64,000 bases of DNA from Pyramidobacter porci (GCF_009695745.1 NZ_VUNH01000010.1:1-64000); one strand, 5' to 3'; positions 17,850 through 26,445 are shown, counted from the first letter of the stretch. A program made the numbers and translations. Notes: generated by a model from the sequence alone, not told the origin.

Positions 17850-18104
17850 CCATCACAGTCTCGCGGTACCACCCTGCTTGGACGCATTTCATGTCACGCC
17901 CCGCTTGGACCCTGGTCACGGAGGGTCAGTTCGGGAAATGTACTCCGGCTCGCGCCTTTCCATTCCGGCTCCCCGGGCCTTGCTCCTTGAAAAAATCGCG
18001 CTGAAAGCCCTTCCAGCCTGCGGGGCTTTCTCTCTGGCATGGCGACACGCTCTTCAAGGAGATCCGGTTCGACGCCTTTGTATCGGTCTTCAGTTATGGG
18101 TGAA

Positions 18105-18132
18105 ATTATAGCCTCATTTTTCAAACTGTCAA
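18105..18132 (-). promoter_or_regulatory. Promoter of the T-box/lysine operon
   Basis: A consensus TTGACA (18132-18127) and consensus TATAAT (18110-18105) with a 16-nt spacer, just downstream of the MATE gene stop. It is the strongest-looking promoter in the window, which suits a riboswitch-controlled operon. Confidence 0.88.
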
Positions 18133-18161
18133 GAGGAAAGATTTTCACGATTTCGAAAATA

Positions 18162-19535
18162 TCACACCGCCGCATGCAGGTGCCCCGCCCGGGCGATGCT
18201 GCGCTTCATCCAGCCGCTGAAAAAATAGTAGAGCGCGAACAACGCCGCCGTCTGCGCCCAGCTGATCGGATAGCTCCAGGCCACGACGCGGATATCCCAG
18301 TGCGAAGGTACCACCAGCCACATCCAGGCCAGCCGGAACGCGCACACGCCGACGGCCATGATCGCCGTGGGAGCCAGCGAATCGCCCGTGCCGCGAATAC
18401 CGCCGGAGATCGTCTCCACCGGCACGTAGGAAAAATACCACGGCACCATCAGCCGCATCAGCATGAGCCCCTGGCCGATGACCTGCGCATCGTCGGTAAA
18501 GATGCGAAACCAGAACTCCCCGCCCGACAGGAACGCCGTCACGATGATCCCCGTGGCGACGAAAGCCATCAGCGAGCAGACGCGGATGCTGCGGATCACG
18601 CGGTCGTACTGCCGCGCCCCGAAGTTCTGTCCCGAGAACGTCGACAGCGCCATGCCGAACGCCGACATCACCATCCAGTAGAGCGCGTCGATCTTGCCCA
18701 GCGTCGCCCAGGCCGCCACCACGTCCACGCCGAACTTGTTGGTGACCGCCTGAATGATGATGTTGGAAAACGAGTACATCGTCGCCTGGATCCCCGTCGG
18801 CAAACCGATGCGGATGATGTTCTGCAGCAGCAGCCAGTCGCAGCGCAGCTTGCGGAGTTCCAGCCGGAACGGCCCCGACTCGCGCGCCAGCAGCCACCAC
18901 ACGCCCGCGGCGCAAAATCCCTGCGAGAGGATCGTGGCGTAGGCCACGCCGTCCACGCCGCAGTCGTAGCGCACGATCAGCAGCAGATCGGCCGCCAGGT
19001 TGACGACCGTGCCGCCCGCCAGCAGATAGAACGGGCGCTTCGAATCGCCTTTGGCGCGCAGGATCCCCGAGCCCATGTTGTACAGCAGCGAGGGTACGAT
19101 GCCCGCGAAGTAAATGCGCAGATACGACACCGCGTACGGCATCACGTCCGGCGGCGTCTGCATCTTCGCCAGCGTCCATTCCGCCAGCGCCACGCCCAGC
19201 GCCGTCATCGCCGCGCCGGCCGCCAGCGCCAGAGCCATCGCCGTGTGCACCGCGCGCGACGTGCGCTCCGGGTCGTCGGCGCCGTAAAACTGCGCGATCA
19301 CCACCGTGGCGCCCGTCGACAGCCCGGCGAAAAATCCCACCAGCAGCGCAATCACCGTGCTCGTCGGGCCGCCCACGGCCGCCAGCGCCACCTTGCCCAC
19401 GTAGCGCCCGACCACCACCGCGTCGACCGTGTTGTACAGCTGCTGAAAAAACGTGCCCAGCATGATCGGGAAGAAGAAGACCAGCAGCTGCTTCCAGATC
19501 ACGCCCTCGACAATCCGATTGTTCCCGCGCTCCAT
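18162..19535 (-). CDS. MATE family efflux transporter
   Basis: A 457-residue polytopic MATE protein, distinct from the one at 437. N-terminal features are WKQLLVFFFPIMLGTFFQQLYNTVDAVVVGRYVG, and internal GDSKRPFYLLAGGTVVNL and FSGQNFGARQYDR are common in the DinF/NorM-like branch. The ATG at 19535 is chosen; a GTG nine bases upstream is an alternative start. It is monocistronic: the T-box promoter begins within its 3' flank. Substrate unknown. Confidence 0.9.
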   Translation of the reverse strand: MERGNNRIVEGVIWKQLLVFFFPIMLGTFFQQLYNTVDAVVVGRYVGKVALAAVGGPTSTVIALLVGFFAGLSTGATVVIAQFYGADDPERTSRAVHTAMALALAAGAAMTALGVALAEWTLAKMQTPPDVMPYAVSYLRIYFAGIVPSLLYNMGSGILRAKGDSKRPFYLLAGGTVVNLAADLLLIVRYDCGVDGVAYATILSQGFCAAGVWWLLARESGPFRLELRKLRCDWLLLQNIIRIGLPTGIQATMYSFSNIIIQAVTNKFGVDVVAAWATLGKIDALYWMVMSAFGMALSTFSGQNFGARQYDRVIRSIRVCSLMAFVATGIIVTAFLSGGEFWFRIFTDDAQVIGQGLMLMRLMVPWYFSYVPVETISGGIRGTGDSLAPTAIMAVGVCAFRLAWMWLVVPSHWDIRVVAWSYPISWAQTAALFALYYFFSGWMKRSIARAGHLHAAV

Positions 19536-19701
19536 AAAATTCACCCGATTCCATAGACAACGCTCGCATCCATAAAAACATAATTGATTATTCTATCACC
19601 GCGACGCCGCCGCACCGAAAGAGTTAAGTCGTCCAATATTTTTTATACGTTGCCAAGAGGAGGAAAACGACGACGACTCCCGCGCCGGACACATCACAAA
19701 G

Positions 19702-19734
19702 AACGCTCTCCCGCGGCACCTTCGGGAGAGCGTT
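19702..19734 (-). terminator. Terminator of the dicarboxylate symporter gene
   Basis: AACGCTCTCCCG (19702-19713) pairs perfectly with CGGGAGAGCGTT (19723-19734). The flanks give T-rich tails on both strands (TTCTTTG on the minus strand), so it may be bidirectional. Confidence 0.8.
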
Positions 19735-19779
19735 TTCTCGTTCTCAATTCGCTGTCAGCGATTCTTTCCCCGCTCGAAC

Positions 19780-20979
19780 CTACAGTTCGGCGCCTTCGCT
19801 CTTGGCGACCACCGTCGCCACGGCCGCGTCGCCGGTAATGTTCAGCGACGTGCGGATCATGTCGAGCACCGCGTCGATGCCGGCGATCATGGCCACGCCC
19901 TCGATGGGCAGGCCGGCCTGGGTGGTGACGAGCGTGAGCATGATCAGCCCGGCGCCGGGAACGCCCGCCGTGCCGATCGAACCGAGCGTGGCGGTGACGA
20001 GAATGCCGAACTGGGCCGTCAGACTCAGCGGGATGCCGAAGGCCTGGGCGATGAACAGCGCGCAGACGCCCTGATACAGCGCCGTGCCGTCCATGTTGAT
20101 CGTCGCGCCCAGAGGCAGCACGAAGGACGCCACCTTGTCGGGAACGCCCATGTTATGGCAGCACTCCATCGTGACGGGCAGCGTGCCCGAGCTGGAGCGC
20201 GTGACGAAAGCGGTCAGGCTGGCTTCCTTGATGCCCTTGAAGAACCACAGCGGGCTCTTGCGCGCAAAAACGGCGACCATGCCGGAATAGACGAGCACGG
20301 CGTGCAGGATGCAGCCGATGTAGACAGCGGCAATGACCTTAGCGAATGGCAGCAGCACCGCGGCGCCGTACTTGGAGACCGTTACGGCGATCAGCGCGAA
20401 GACGCCGTAAGGAGCGAACTTCATGACGATCGCGGTCATCTTGTACATCGTCTCCGCCAGAGAGTTGAAGAAGTCGAGCGCGGGCTTGCCCTTTTCCCCG
20501 GCCAGCGTCATGGAAACGCCGAGGAACAGCGCGAAGACGATGATCTGCAGCATGTTGGCGTTGACCATGGAAGCGAAGGCGTTCTTCGGGAACATGTTCG
20601 TCAGCACCTGTCCCAGCGAGGGAGCGGCCTTGGCTTCCGTCGCCTTGGCAAGGGCGATGTCCATGCCGGCGCCCGGCTGCATGAGGTTGCCCAGCGCCAG
20701 ACCGATGCCGATCGCGATAGCCGTGGTGATCAGATAGAGGGCGAGCGTCTTCACGCCGATGCGGCCCAGCGACTTGAGGTCGCCCAGCGACGCCACGCCG
20801 ACGACGAGGCTCGACAGGACCAGCGGCACGATCAGCATGCTGAGCAAGGCCATGAAGATCTTGCCGAGGGGATCCACATACGCCACCGCGTCCGGCGCGG
20901 CCATTCTGCCGAACAGAATGCCGGCGACAAAACCAATGGTAATCTGCCAAATCAACGAAACTCCGCGTTTCTCTGCCAT
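19780..20979 (-). CDS. Sodium:dicarboxylate (glutamate/aspartate) symporter
   Basis: A 399-residue DAACS-family secondary transporter that imports glutamate, aspartate or C4-dicarboxylates with Na+ or H+. The re-entrant loop motif TRSSSGTLPVTMEC near residue 275, NMDGTALYQG near 310, and the C-terminal DAVLDMIRTSLNITGDA, which carries the substrate-carboxylate and amino-group ligands, are all present. Aspartate in the last motif fits amino acid substrates. Eight transmembrane helices are expected. GAGGAGGGG precedes the ATG. The gene stands alone. Confidence 0.93.
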   Translation of the reverse strand: MAEKRGVSLIWQITIGFVAGILFGRMAAPDAVAYVDPLGKIFMALLSMLIVPLVLSSLVVGVASLGDLKSLGRIGVKTLALYLITTAIAIGIGLALGNLMQPGAGMDIALAKATEAKAAPSLGQVLTNMFPKNAFASMVNANMLQIIVFALFLGVSMTLAGEKGKPALDFFNSLAETMYKMTAIVMKFAPYGVFALIAVTVSKYGAAVLLPFAKVIAAVYIGCILHAVLVYSGMVAVFARKSPLWFFKGIKEASLTAFVTRSSSGTLPVTMECCHNMGVPDKVASFVLPLGATINMDGTALYQGVCALFIAQAFGIPLSLTAQFGILVTATLGSIGTAGVPGAGLIMLTLVTTQAGLPIEGVAMIAGIDAVLDMIRTSLNITGDAAVATVVAKSEGAEL

Positions 20980-21314
20980 GAGAACCCCTCCTCAGATAAA
21001 TAAAAAACAATAAATAAAAATCGCAGTTAAAAACTGCTTAAGTAAAATTATATAGCACGGAGCGGTTGATTCAATGCTGTCTTTTAATGAAAATTTCGAC
21101 GGCATCCGCGAAATTTTCGTCGAAAAATATTGAGAATAGACCGTAAATTCAGAAAGCATCGCGGCGGTCTATCCGTGCGGCCGGCCGGAATATGGAAAGC
21201 CGAAAGTTTTCTTGCGCAGGAGAAAAAAGAGACGCTATAATAAAAGTCTCAAACATTCCGCGACCGGCACGGGCCCGCGGAAGCGGCGTCATTCTTCGAA
21301 GGGGGCGATGTTCC
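20980..21314. other. Divergent intergenic region, symporter/AbgB-like gene
   Basis: A 335-bp spacer between divergent genes. It contains the leftward promoter listed at 21047-21074 and an inverted repeat GAAAATTTCG (21089-21098) / CGAAATTTTC (21109-21118), a candidate operator lying just upstream of that promoter. No clear rightward promoter was identified. Confidence 0.55.
21047..21074 (-). promoter_or_regulatory. Predicted symporter promoter
   Basis: On the minus strand TTGAAT (21074-21069) and TATAAT (21052-21047) with a 16-nt spacer, about 70 nt before the symporter start. Confidence 0.7.
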
Positions 21315-22763
21315 ATGGACAAGAAAAAAATCGGCGAGATCGTCGAATCGCGCGGCGTCCGTTACGCCGAAGTCGCCGACGAAATCTGGGGCTACGCGGA
21401 GACGGCGTTTCGCGAGCACAAGTCGATGGCGGCGCAGATCCGTCTGCTCGAGGAAGAGGGGTTCAAAGTCGCGACGAACGTCGGCGGCGTGGAGACGGCG
21501 TTCTGCGGCGAATGGGGCGAAGGCCGCCCCGTGATCGCTTTCCTCGGCGAGTTCGACGCGCTGGCCGGACTGAGCCAGAAGGCCGGCCTCGACCGCAGGG
21601 AAGAGGAAGTACCCGGCGGCAACGGGCACGGCTGCGGGCACAACCTGCTCGGCGTCGCCTCCATCGCCGCTGCCGCGGCGCTGAAAACGATCATGCGGGA
21701 ACAGGGTTTGAAAGGCATTGTGCGCTACTACGGCTGCCCCGGCGAAGAGGGCGGCAGCGGCAAGGCCTTCATGGCCCGCGAGGGCGTCTTCGCCGACGTG
21801 GACGCCGCCGTCACCTGGCATCCGTCCAACTGCACCTTCACCGCCGGTACCTCGTCGCTGGCCAACGCGCAGATCTATTACCGCTTCCGCGGCGTCAGCG
21901 CTCACGCGGCCGCCGCGCCCCACCTCGGCCGCAGCGCCCTCGACGCCGTCGAGCTGATGAACGTGGGCGTGCAGTTTTTGCGCGAGCACGTCATTCAGGA
22001 GGCGCGCCTGCACTACGCCATCACCGACGCCGGCGGCGTCTCGCCCAACGTCGTACAGCCCTACGCGGAGGTGCTCTATCTGCTGCGCGCCCCCAAGAGC
22101 GGCCAGGTGAAGGAAATCGTCGAGCGCGTCGACCGCATCGCCCAGGGCGCGGCGCTGATGACCGACACGACGGTGGAGAAGGATTTTGTCAAGTCCTGCG
22201 CCAACATCGTCAACAACGAGACGATGGAGCGCTGCCTGCAAAAGAATCTCGAGTTCTTCGGCGCGCCGGATTTCGACGCCGCCGACGAGGAGTTCGCACG
22301 CAAGATCTTCGAGACCACGCCCGAGCCGGGGCGCTTCGAAGATCTGGAAAAGCGCGTCAGGGGCGCCGGCAAAGCGGGGCGCGAGGCCCTCGCAGAAGCC
22401 AAAAAGGATCCGCTGCCGCGCCGCATCCTGCCCTACGTGCCCTCGGGCGTTCCCATGGGCGGCTCCACCGACGTGGGCGACGTGTCCTGGCAGACGCCCA
22501 CGGCCCAGATCTACATGGGCACCTGGGCCAACAGCACGCCCGGTCATTCCTGGCAGGTCGTGACGGTCGGAAAATCGCCGCTGGCGCACAAGGGCATGCT
22601 CCAGGCCGGCAAGGTCATGGCCGCGGCCGGCTACGACCTGATGACCGATCCCGAACTGCTCAAGAAAGCCCAGGAGGAACTGAAAGAGCGCCTGCGGGGC
22701 GAGACCTACGTGCCTATCCCCAAGGGCGTCGCGCCGCGCGGCCTTTCCGGCGCCAAGAGCTGA
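21315..22763 (+). CDS. M20 family hydrolase, AbgB-like (p-aminobenzoyl-glutamate hydrolase subunit B type)
   Basis: A 482-residue amidohydrolase. GEFDALAGLSQKAG, GNGHGCGHNLLGVASIAAA and YYGCPGEEGGSGKAFM carry the expected di-metal ligands, and the long C-terminal region with SGVPMGGSTDVGDVSWQTP and NSTPGHSWQ is typical of AbgB rather than shorter M20 members. AbgB cleaves p-aminobenzoyl-glutamate with AbgA, but no AbgA is adjacent, so another amide or dipeptide substrate is likely. The ATG at 21315 follows AAGGGGGCG; upstream in-frame codons lack a good ribosome site. Confidence 0.85.
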   Translation: MDKKKIGEIVESRGVRYAEVADEIWGYAETAFREHKSMAAQIRLLEEEGFKVATNVGGVETAFCGEWGEGRPVIAFLGEFDALAGLSQKAGLDRREEEVPGGNGHGCGHNLLGVASIAAAAALKTIMREQGLKGIVRYYGCPGEEGGSGKAFMAREGVFADVDAAVTWHPSNCTFTAGTSSLANAQIYYRFRGVSAHAAAAPHLGRSALDAVELMNVGVQFLREHVIQEARLHYAITDAGGVSPNVVQPYAEVLYLLRAPKSGQVKEIVERVDRIAQGAALMTDTTVEKDFVKSCANIVNNETMERCLQKNLEFFGAPDFDAADEEFARKIFETTPEPGRFEDLEKRVRGAGKAGREALAEAKKDPLPRRILPYVPSGVPMGGSTDVGDVSWQTPTAQIYMGTWANSTPGHSWQVVTVGKSPLAHKGMLQAGKVMAAAGYDLMTDPELLKKAQEELKERLRGETYVPIPKGVAPRGLSGAKS

Positions 22764-22819
22764 ACGCGCCCCGCCTTTTCCGTCCCGGCCGGCGGATTTT
22801 TCCCAAGGAGAGTCAGCCC

Positions 22820-23965
22820 GTGACGACCGTCGCGCTTTTTCACTGTGAAGACTACTCGCCCGCACGGCTCGATCCGATCGTGCGGGAATGTCTGTCGCTG
22901 CGCGCATTCCCGCGCGGCGGGTACGTGCTGGTCAAGCCCAACATGCTCGCCGCCCGCGTGCCCGACAAATGCGTGACCACCCACCCGGCGCTCGTCGATT
23001 CGGTCTGCCGCGCCCTGCTCGACCTGGGCTGCCGGCCGGTGATCGGCGACAGTCCGGGCATCGAACCGTTCGCGCGGGTGGCGAAGGCATCGGGCATCGG
23101 CGAGGTGGGAGCGCGCCTCGGCGTGCCGGTGCAGGAGCTGGGGCGCTCCACGCTCTGTCCGCCGGCGGCGGGACGCGTCAACAAACGGCTCGAGCTTTCG
23201 GCCGACGCGCTCGAGGCCGACGCCGTCGTCAGCCTGCCGAAAATGAAAACGCACTGCCAGATGCAGCTGTCGCTGGCGGTCAAAAATCTTTTCGGCACCG
23301 TCGTCGGCACGCGCAAGGCCCAATGGCACTATGCCGTGGGACTGGACCGCCGCCGTTTCGCCGATCTGCTGCTGGACATTTCGCTGTCGCTGCCGCCCCT
23401 GCTCTCGATCGTCGACGGCGTCATCGGCATGGAAGGGCGCGGCCCCGGCAACGGCCGGCCGCGCGCTTTCGGCCTGATCGGCGCGAGCGGCGATGCGCTG
23501 GCGCTCGACGCGGCGCTATCGGCCATGATGGGGCTGCCTCCGCAGGATTTCTTTCTGCTACAGGCGGCCCGTGCCCGCGGCTTCGCAGGCTGCGATCTGA
23601 GCGGCGTAAAGTGGCGCGGCGATTTCGATCCCTCCGGCCGCTTCCCTGACGTCGACATCCCGGCGCTGGACGCGCTCAGCCTGATGCCGCGCTTTATGGA
23701 CCGCTTCGGGCGGCGCTTTCTCGCCTCGCGCCCCGAGCAGATCCGCAAGCGCTGCATCGCCTGCGGCCGCTGCGTCGCCGTCTGTCCCGCCGAGGCGCTG
23801 AGGCTGGAAAACGAAACGCTGTTTTTCGACTACGCCGCATGCATCCGCTGTTACTGCTGTCACGAGATGTGCCCCCGCGACGCCGTCGCTTTCCGCGAAG
23901 GGGCGCTGATGAAGCTGTTCGCTCTGCTGAGGAAAACGCGCCGCGCCGGGCGCGGGAAAATTTGA
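22820..23965 (+). CDS. DUF362 protein with C-terminal 2x[4Fe-4S] ferredoxin domain
   Basis: A 381-residue cytoplasmic iron-sulfur protein. Residues 1-290 form a DUF362 domain (VLVKPNMLAARVPDKCVTTHP; DAVVSLPKMKTHCQMQLSLAVKNLFG), and the last 80 residues hold two cluster motifs, CIACGRCVAVCP and CIRCYCCHEMCP, in place of CxxCxxCxxxCP pairs. Start is GTG at 22820 with AAGGAGAG at 22805-22811. It lies 56 bp after the AbgB-like gene and is probably co-transcribed. DUF362 proteins are widespread in anaerobes; a redox role is inferred from the clusters, and the partner is unknown. Confidence 0.82.
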   Translation: MTTVALFHCEDYSPARLDPIVRECLSLRAFPRGGYVLVKPNMLAARVPDKCVTTHPALVDSVCRALLDLGCRPVIGDSPGIEPFARVAKASGIGEVGARLGVPVQELGRSTLCPPAAGRVNKRLELSADALEADAVVSLPKMKTHCQMQLSLAVKNLFGTVVGTRKAQWHYAVGLDRRRFADLLLDISLSLPPLLSIVDGVIGMEGRGPGNGRPRAFGLIGASGDALALDAALSAMMGLPPQDFFLLQAARARGFAGCDLSGVKWRGDFDPSGRFPDVDIPALDALSLMPRFMDRFGRRFLASRPEQIRKRCIACGRCVAVCPAEALRLENETLFFDYAACIRCYCCHEMCPRDAVAFREGALMKLFALLRKTRRAGRGKI

Positions 23966-23976
23966 ATCCGGCGCGA

Positions 23977-24030
23977 AAAACCGCGAGGGCGGGCGATTGG
24001 CCAAAATCCAATCGCCCGCCCTCGCGGTTT
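23977..24030. terminator. Bidirectional terminator between convergent genes
   Basis: AAACCGCGAGGGCGGGCGAT (from 23978) pairs perfectly over 23 bp with an arm ending at 24030 around a 7-nt loop. It closes both the DUF362 gene and the leftward racemase gene. Confidence 0.9.
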
Positions 24031-24050
24031 GTGATCTCCGTTCGTCTTTT

Positions 24051-24749
24051 CTACTCTTCCGCGTAGAGGGCTTCGAGGCAGGCACGCGAGAGACTGCGCA
24101 GACTGGAGATGCCCATTTCCGGCGGCAGCGAGCTGGCGTCGTAGGCGAGCGGCAGTTCCGTGCAGGCGGTAACGATCGGGGCGCGGCGGACGGCCCACAA
24201 CTTGGCGGCGATCTCTTCCATGACCGCGCCGCCGGCTTTCAGTTCGCCGGCCTTGACGCGGACGATGGCTTGGGTCGCCAGTTCGCGGACTTCTTCGCTG
24301 GGGGCGAAGAAGCGGTAGCCGCGGCGCGCCGCTTCCTTCTCGTAGATGCCCGAATCCATCGTCGCGCCGGTGGCGATGATCCAGCAGCCGTCGGGCGCGG
24401 CTTTAATCGCGTCGGCGACGGTGGCTTCGACGATGTGGATCAGCGGCGAGCGCAGCTGGGCGCGGAACGGATCAATGAAGATGTGCGCCGTGTTGCAGGG
24501 CACGGCCAGCAGATCGGCGCCCCAGCCGCACAGCGTGTCCAGCCCCTGGCGCAGCGCGGCGGCGGGGCTTTCGCCGCGGCCGAAAAACGCCGCCGTGCGG
24601 TCGGGCGTCTGCGCGTTGGAGTAAACGTAGACGACGGGATGTTCCTGGTCGCGCTTCGCCGGGGCCATCGCCGCCAGCAGGCGCAGAAATTCGGCCGAGG
24701 CCGCCGGGCCCATGCCGCCGTAAACGCCGAGGATCTTTCGAGGGATCAT
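24051..24749 (-). CDS. Aspartate/glutamate racemase family protein
   Basis: A 232-residue cofactor-independent racemase. GVYGGMGPAASAEFLR is the family N-terminus; the two catalytic cysteines are in VPCNTAHIF (about residue 87) and TACTELPL (about residue 195). Such enzymes interconvert L- and D-aspartate or glutamate; broad-specificity members act on other amino acids. The start at 24749 is preferred because AGGTGAAC precedes it; the frame is open 12 codons further upstream. It could supply D-amino acids for the cell wall or feed amino acid fermentation. Confidence 0.85.
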   Translation of the reverse strand: MIPRKILGVYGGMGPAASAEFLRLLAAMAPAKRDQEHPVVYVYSNAQTPDRTAAFFGRGESPAAALRQGLDTLCGWGADLLAVPCNTAHIFIDPFRAQLRSPLIHIVEATVADAIKAAPDGCWIIATGATMDSGIYEKEAARRGYRFFAPSEEVRELATQAIVRVKAGELKAGGAVMEEIAAKLWAVRRAPIVTACTELPLAYDASSLPPEMGISSLRSLSRACLEALYAEE

Positions 24750-24934
24750 GTCGTTCACCTGCGTTTCGCAAAATTTGCCGCTCACAGAGCGCGCCGATTA
24801 TCTTATTCCCGTTTGCGGACGCTGTCAAACGGCCGCCGTTTGGGGGAACGGCGCGCGAGTGATAGAATAGGGGCGAAAAAAGCGCGCGGTTCGCCGGGCG
24901 CGGCAAATTCCGCACGACAAAGGGGAAAACTCAC

Positions 24935-25996
24935 GTGAACGTCGATCTGAACGAAATCAACTCGCGCCTGACCGGCCCCGACGCGGCGGCGGTCAAGGCT
25001 TCGCTGGAACGCTGGAGCCTCGTCGCCAAGCCCTTGAAAAGCCTGGGCGCGCTCGAGGACCTGGTGACGCGGATCGCCGGGATCACGGGCGAGGCGCGCT
25101 TCGACATCGGCAAACGAGCGCTGGTGGTGATGTGCGCCGACAACGGCGTGATCGCGCAGGGCGTGACGCAGACGGACGAGTCGATCACGGCGCTGGTGGC
25201 CGCCGATCTGGCGAAGGGCTGTTCCTCCGCCAACCTGATGGCGCGCGTGGCGCGCGCGGACGTGATCCCCGTGGACGTGGGCGTGAAATATCCGCCCGAC
25301 GCGCCGGGGCTGATCAGCCGCCGCATCGCCGCCGGCACGCGCGACTTCACTTCCGGGCCGGCGATGACGCGCGAACAGGCGCTGCGGGCGATCGGCGTCG
25401 GCATCGAAACGGCGCGCGAGTGCCGCGAAAAGGGCTACCGCCTGATCGCCACGGGCGAGATGGGCATCGGCAACACCACGACCAGCGCCGCCGTGGCCGC
25501 CGTACTGCTGGGCTGCGAGCCGCGCGGGATCACGGGGCGCGGGGCGGGGCTTTCGGACGAAGGGCTGAAGCGCAAGATCGCGGCGATCGAAAAGGGCATC
25601 GCCGTCAACCGCCCCGACGCGGACGACGCGCTGGACGTGCTCGCCAAGCTGGGGGGCTTCGACATCGCCGCCATGGCGGGGCTGTTCATCGGCGGCGCGC
25701 TGGAGCGCCTGCCCGTGGTGATCGACGGCGTGATCAGCGCCGTCGGCGCGCTCGCAGCGCGCCGGCTGTGTCCCGGCTGCGCCTTCGCCATGATTCCCAG
25801 CCACATGTCGGCGGAACCGGCGGCGCGCAGGATCTTCGGCGAGCTGGGGCTGGAGCCGGTGATCCGCGCCGGGATGCGCCTCGGCGAGGGCACGGGCGCG
25901 TTGTGCCTGTTCCCGCTGCTGGACATGGCCATGGCGCTCTACGACGGTCTCGTCTTCAGCGACATCGGCATGGAAGCCTACACGCCGCAGTCATAA
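24935..25996 (+). CDS. cobT: Nicotinate-nucleotide--dimethylbenzimidazole phosphoribosyltransferase
   Basis: A 353-residue enzyme that makes alpha-ribazole phosphate, the lower-ligand nucleotide of cobalamin. Conserved parts include MCADNGVIAQGVTQTD, GEMGIGNTTTSAAV, and the C-terminal MRLGEGTGALCLFPLLDMA with the catalytic glutamate. It begins with GTG at 24935 after AAAGGGGAAAA. It heads a rightward cobalamin cluster. No cobalamin riboswitch features were seen in the 149-bp upstream gap. Confidence 0.95.
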   Translation: MNVDLNEINSRLTGPDAAAVKASLERWSLVAKPLKSLGALEDLVTRIAGITGEARFDIGKRALVVMCADNGVIAQGVTQTDESITALVAADLAKGCSSANLMARVARADVIPVDVGVKYPPDAPGLISRRIAAGTRDFTSGPAMTREQALRAIGVGIETARECREKGYRLIATGEMGIGNTTTSAAVAAVLLGCEPRGITGRGAGLSDEGLKRKIAAIEKGIAVNRPDADDALDVLAKLGGFDIAAMAGLFIGGALERLPVVIDGVISAVGALAARRLCPGCAFAMIPSHMSAEPAARRIFGELGLEPVIRAGMRLGEGTGALCLFPLLDMAMALYDGLVFSDIGMEAYTPQS

Positions 25997-26004
25997 AGTT
26001 TTTG

Positions 26005-26103
26005 AGAACAAAATCCACCACAAAAAAACGGAGAAAAAACGCCGCCGGCGGCTCGTGAAAACCCAAACCTTTCTCTCCGTTCGCCATCACAGACTTTGTT
26101 TCC
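26005..26103. repeat. GGAGAAAA-family palindromic repeat, copy D
   Basis: ATCCACCACAAAAAAACGGA followed by GAAAA (26012-26036) faces CTTTCTCTCCGTTCGCCATC then ACAGACTTTGTTTCC (26069-26103). It fills the gap between cobT and the Cys-rich gene. Confidence 0.65.
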
Positions 26104-26121
26104 CACACAGGAGGGGATCGC

Positions 26122-26442
26122 GTGAGCAGAAAAGACGTCATGAACAAAAAGCCGGAGGAATGCAAATATTCGTTCTTCAGCCACAAGGACTGCGAGTTCT
26201 TCCCGTGTCACAGGGGAGTCGCGCCGGAGGACTTCAACTGCCTGTTCTGTTATTGTCCGCTGTACTGCCTCGGGCGCGAGTGCGGCGGCAACTTCCGTTA
26301 CCTCGAAAACGGCGTCAAGGACTGCTCGAACTGCCTGATCCCGCACCGGCGCGACAGCTACGGCTACATCGCCGCGCGCTTCACGAAGATCGTCAGGGCC
26401 ATGCAGGAGCGCGAGCGGGCCGCCGCGAAGGACGAAGAATGA
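26122..26442 (+). CDS. Cysteine-rich small protein in the cobalamin cluster
   Basis: A 106-residue protein with eleven cysteines, several in pairs (CEFFPC, CLFCYCPLYC, CSNCLIP), suggesting metal or Fe-S binding. It resembles the small Cys-rich domain proteins often found beside cobalamin genes in anaerobes. Start is GTG at 26122 after AGGAGGGG; ATG 26140 is an alternative. Its biochemical role is not established; an accessory role in cobalt or cobamide handling is inferred only from position. Confidence 0.75.
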   Translation: MSRKDVMNKKPEECKYSFFSHKDCEFFPCHRGVAPEDFNCLFCYCPLYCLGRECGGNFRYLENGVKDCSNCLIPHRRDSYGYIAARFTKIVRAMQERERAAAKDEE

Positions 26443-26445
26443 GAA

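Larger units (their letters stand above)
17695..18098 (-). promoter_or_regulatory. T-box leader with two antiterminator/terminator modules
   Basis: The 14-nt T-box core AGGGTGGTACCGCG occurs twice on the minus strand, at 17875-17862 and 17773-17760, each within an identical 19-nt stretch. Upstream is one stem I: base helix 18061-18053 with 17991-17983 (CTCCTTGAA/TTCAAGGAG), the AGAGAG motif at about 18035, and a distal hairpin GAAAGCCC/GGGCTTTC around a CAGGCTGGAA loop. A stem-III-like hairpin (GACCCT/AGGGTC) lies near 17930. Each core is followed by its own terminator. T-boxes bind uncharged tRNA and then prevent termination. The specifier was not resolved; a Lys codon AAG at 17981-17979 beside stem I is a weak candidate. 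The target is asd and the lysine genes. Confidence 0.88.

Noticed and set aside
17633-18132. Lysine riboswitch (L-box) controlling the lysine block
   Set aside because: The two exact T-box cores with paired terminators explain the leader; no L-box core was seen.
21212-23965. A single 917-codon rightward frame joining the AbgB-like region to the DUF362 protein
   Set aside because: The first two-thirds is an out-of-frame shadow of the AbgB-like gene. The DUF362 protein has its own GTG start and ribosome site at 22820.
24786-24934. Cobalamin riboswitch upstream of cobT
   Set aside because: The gap is only 149 bp and I found no B12-box-like sequence or long leader fold.
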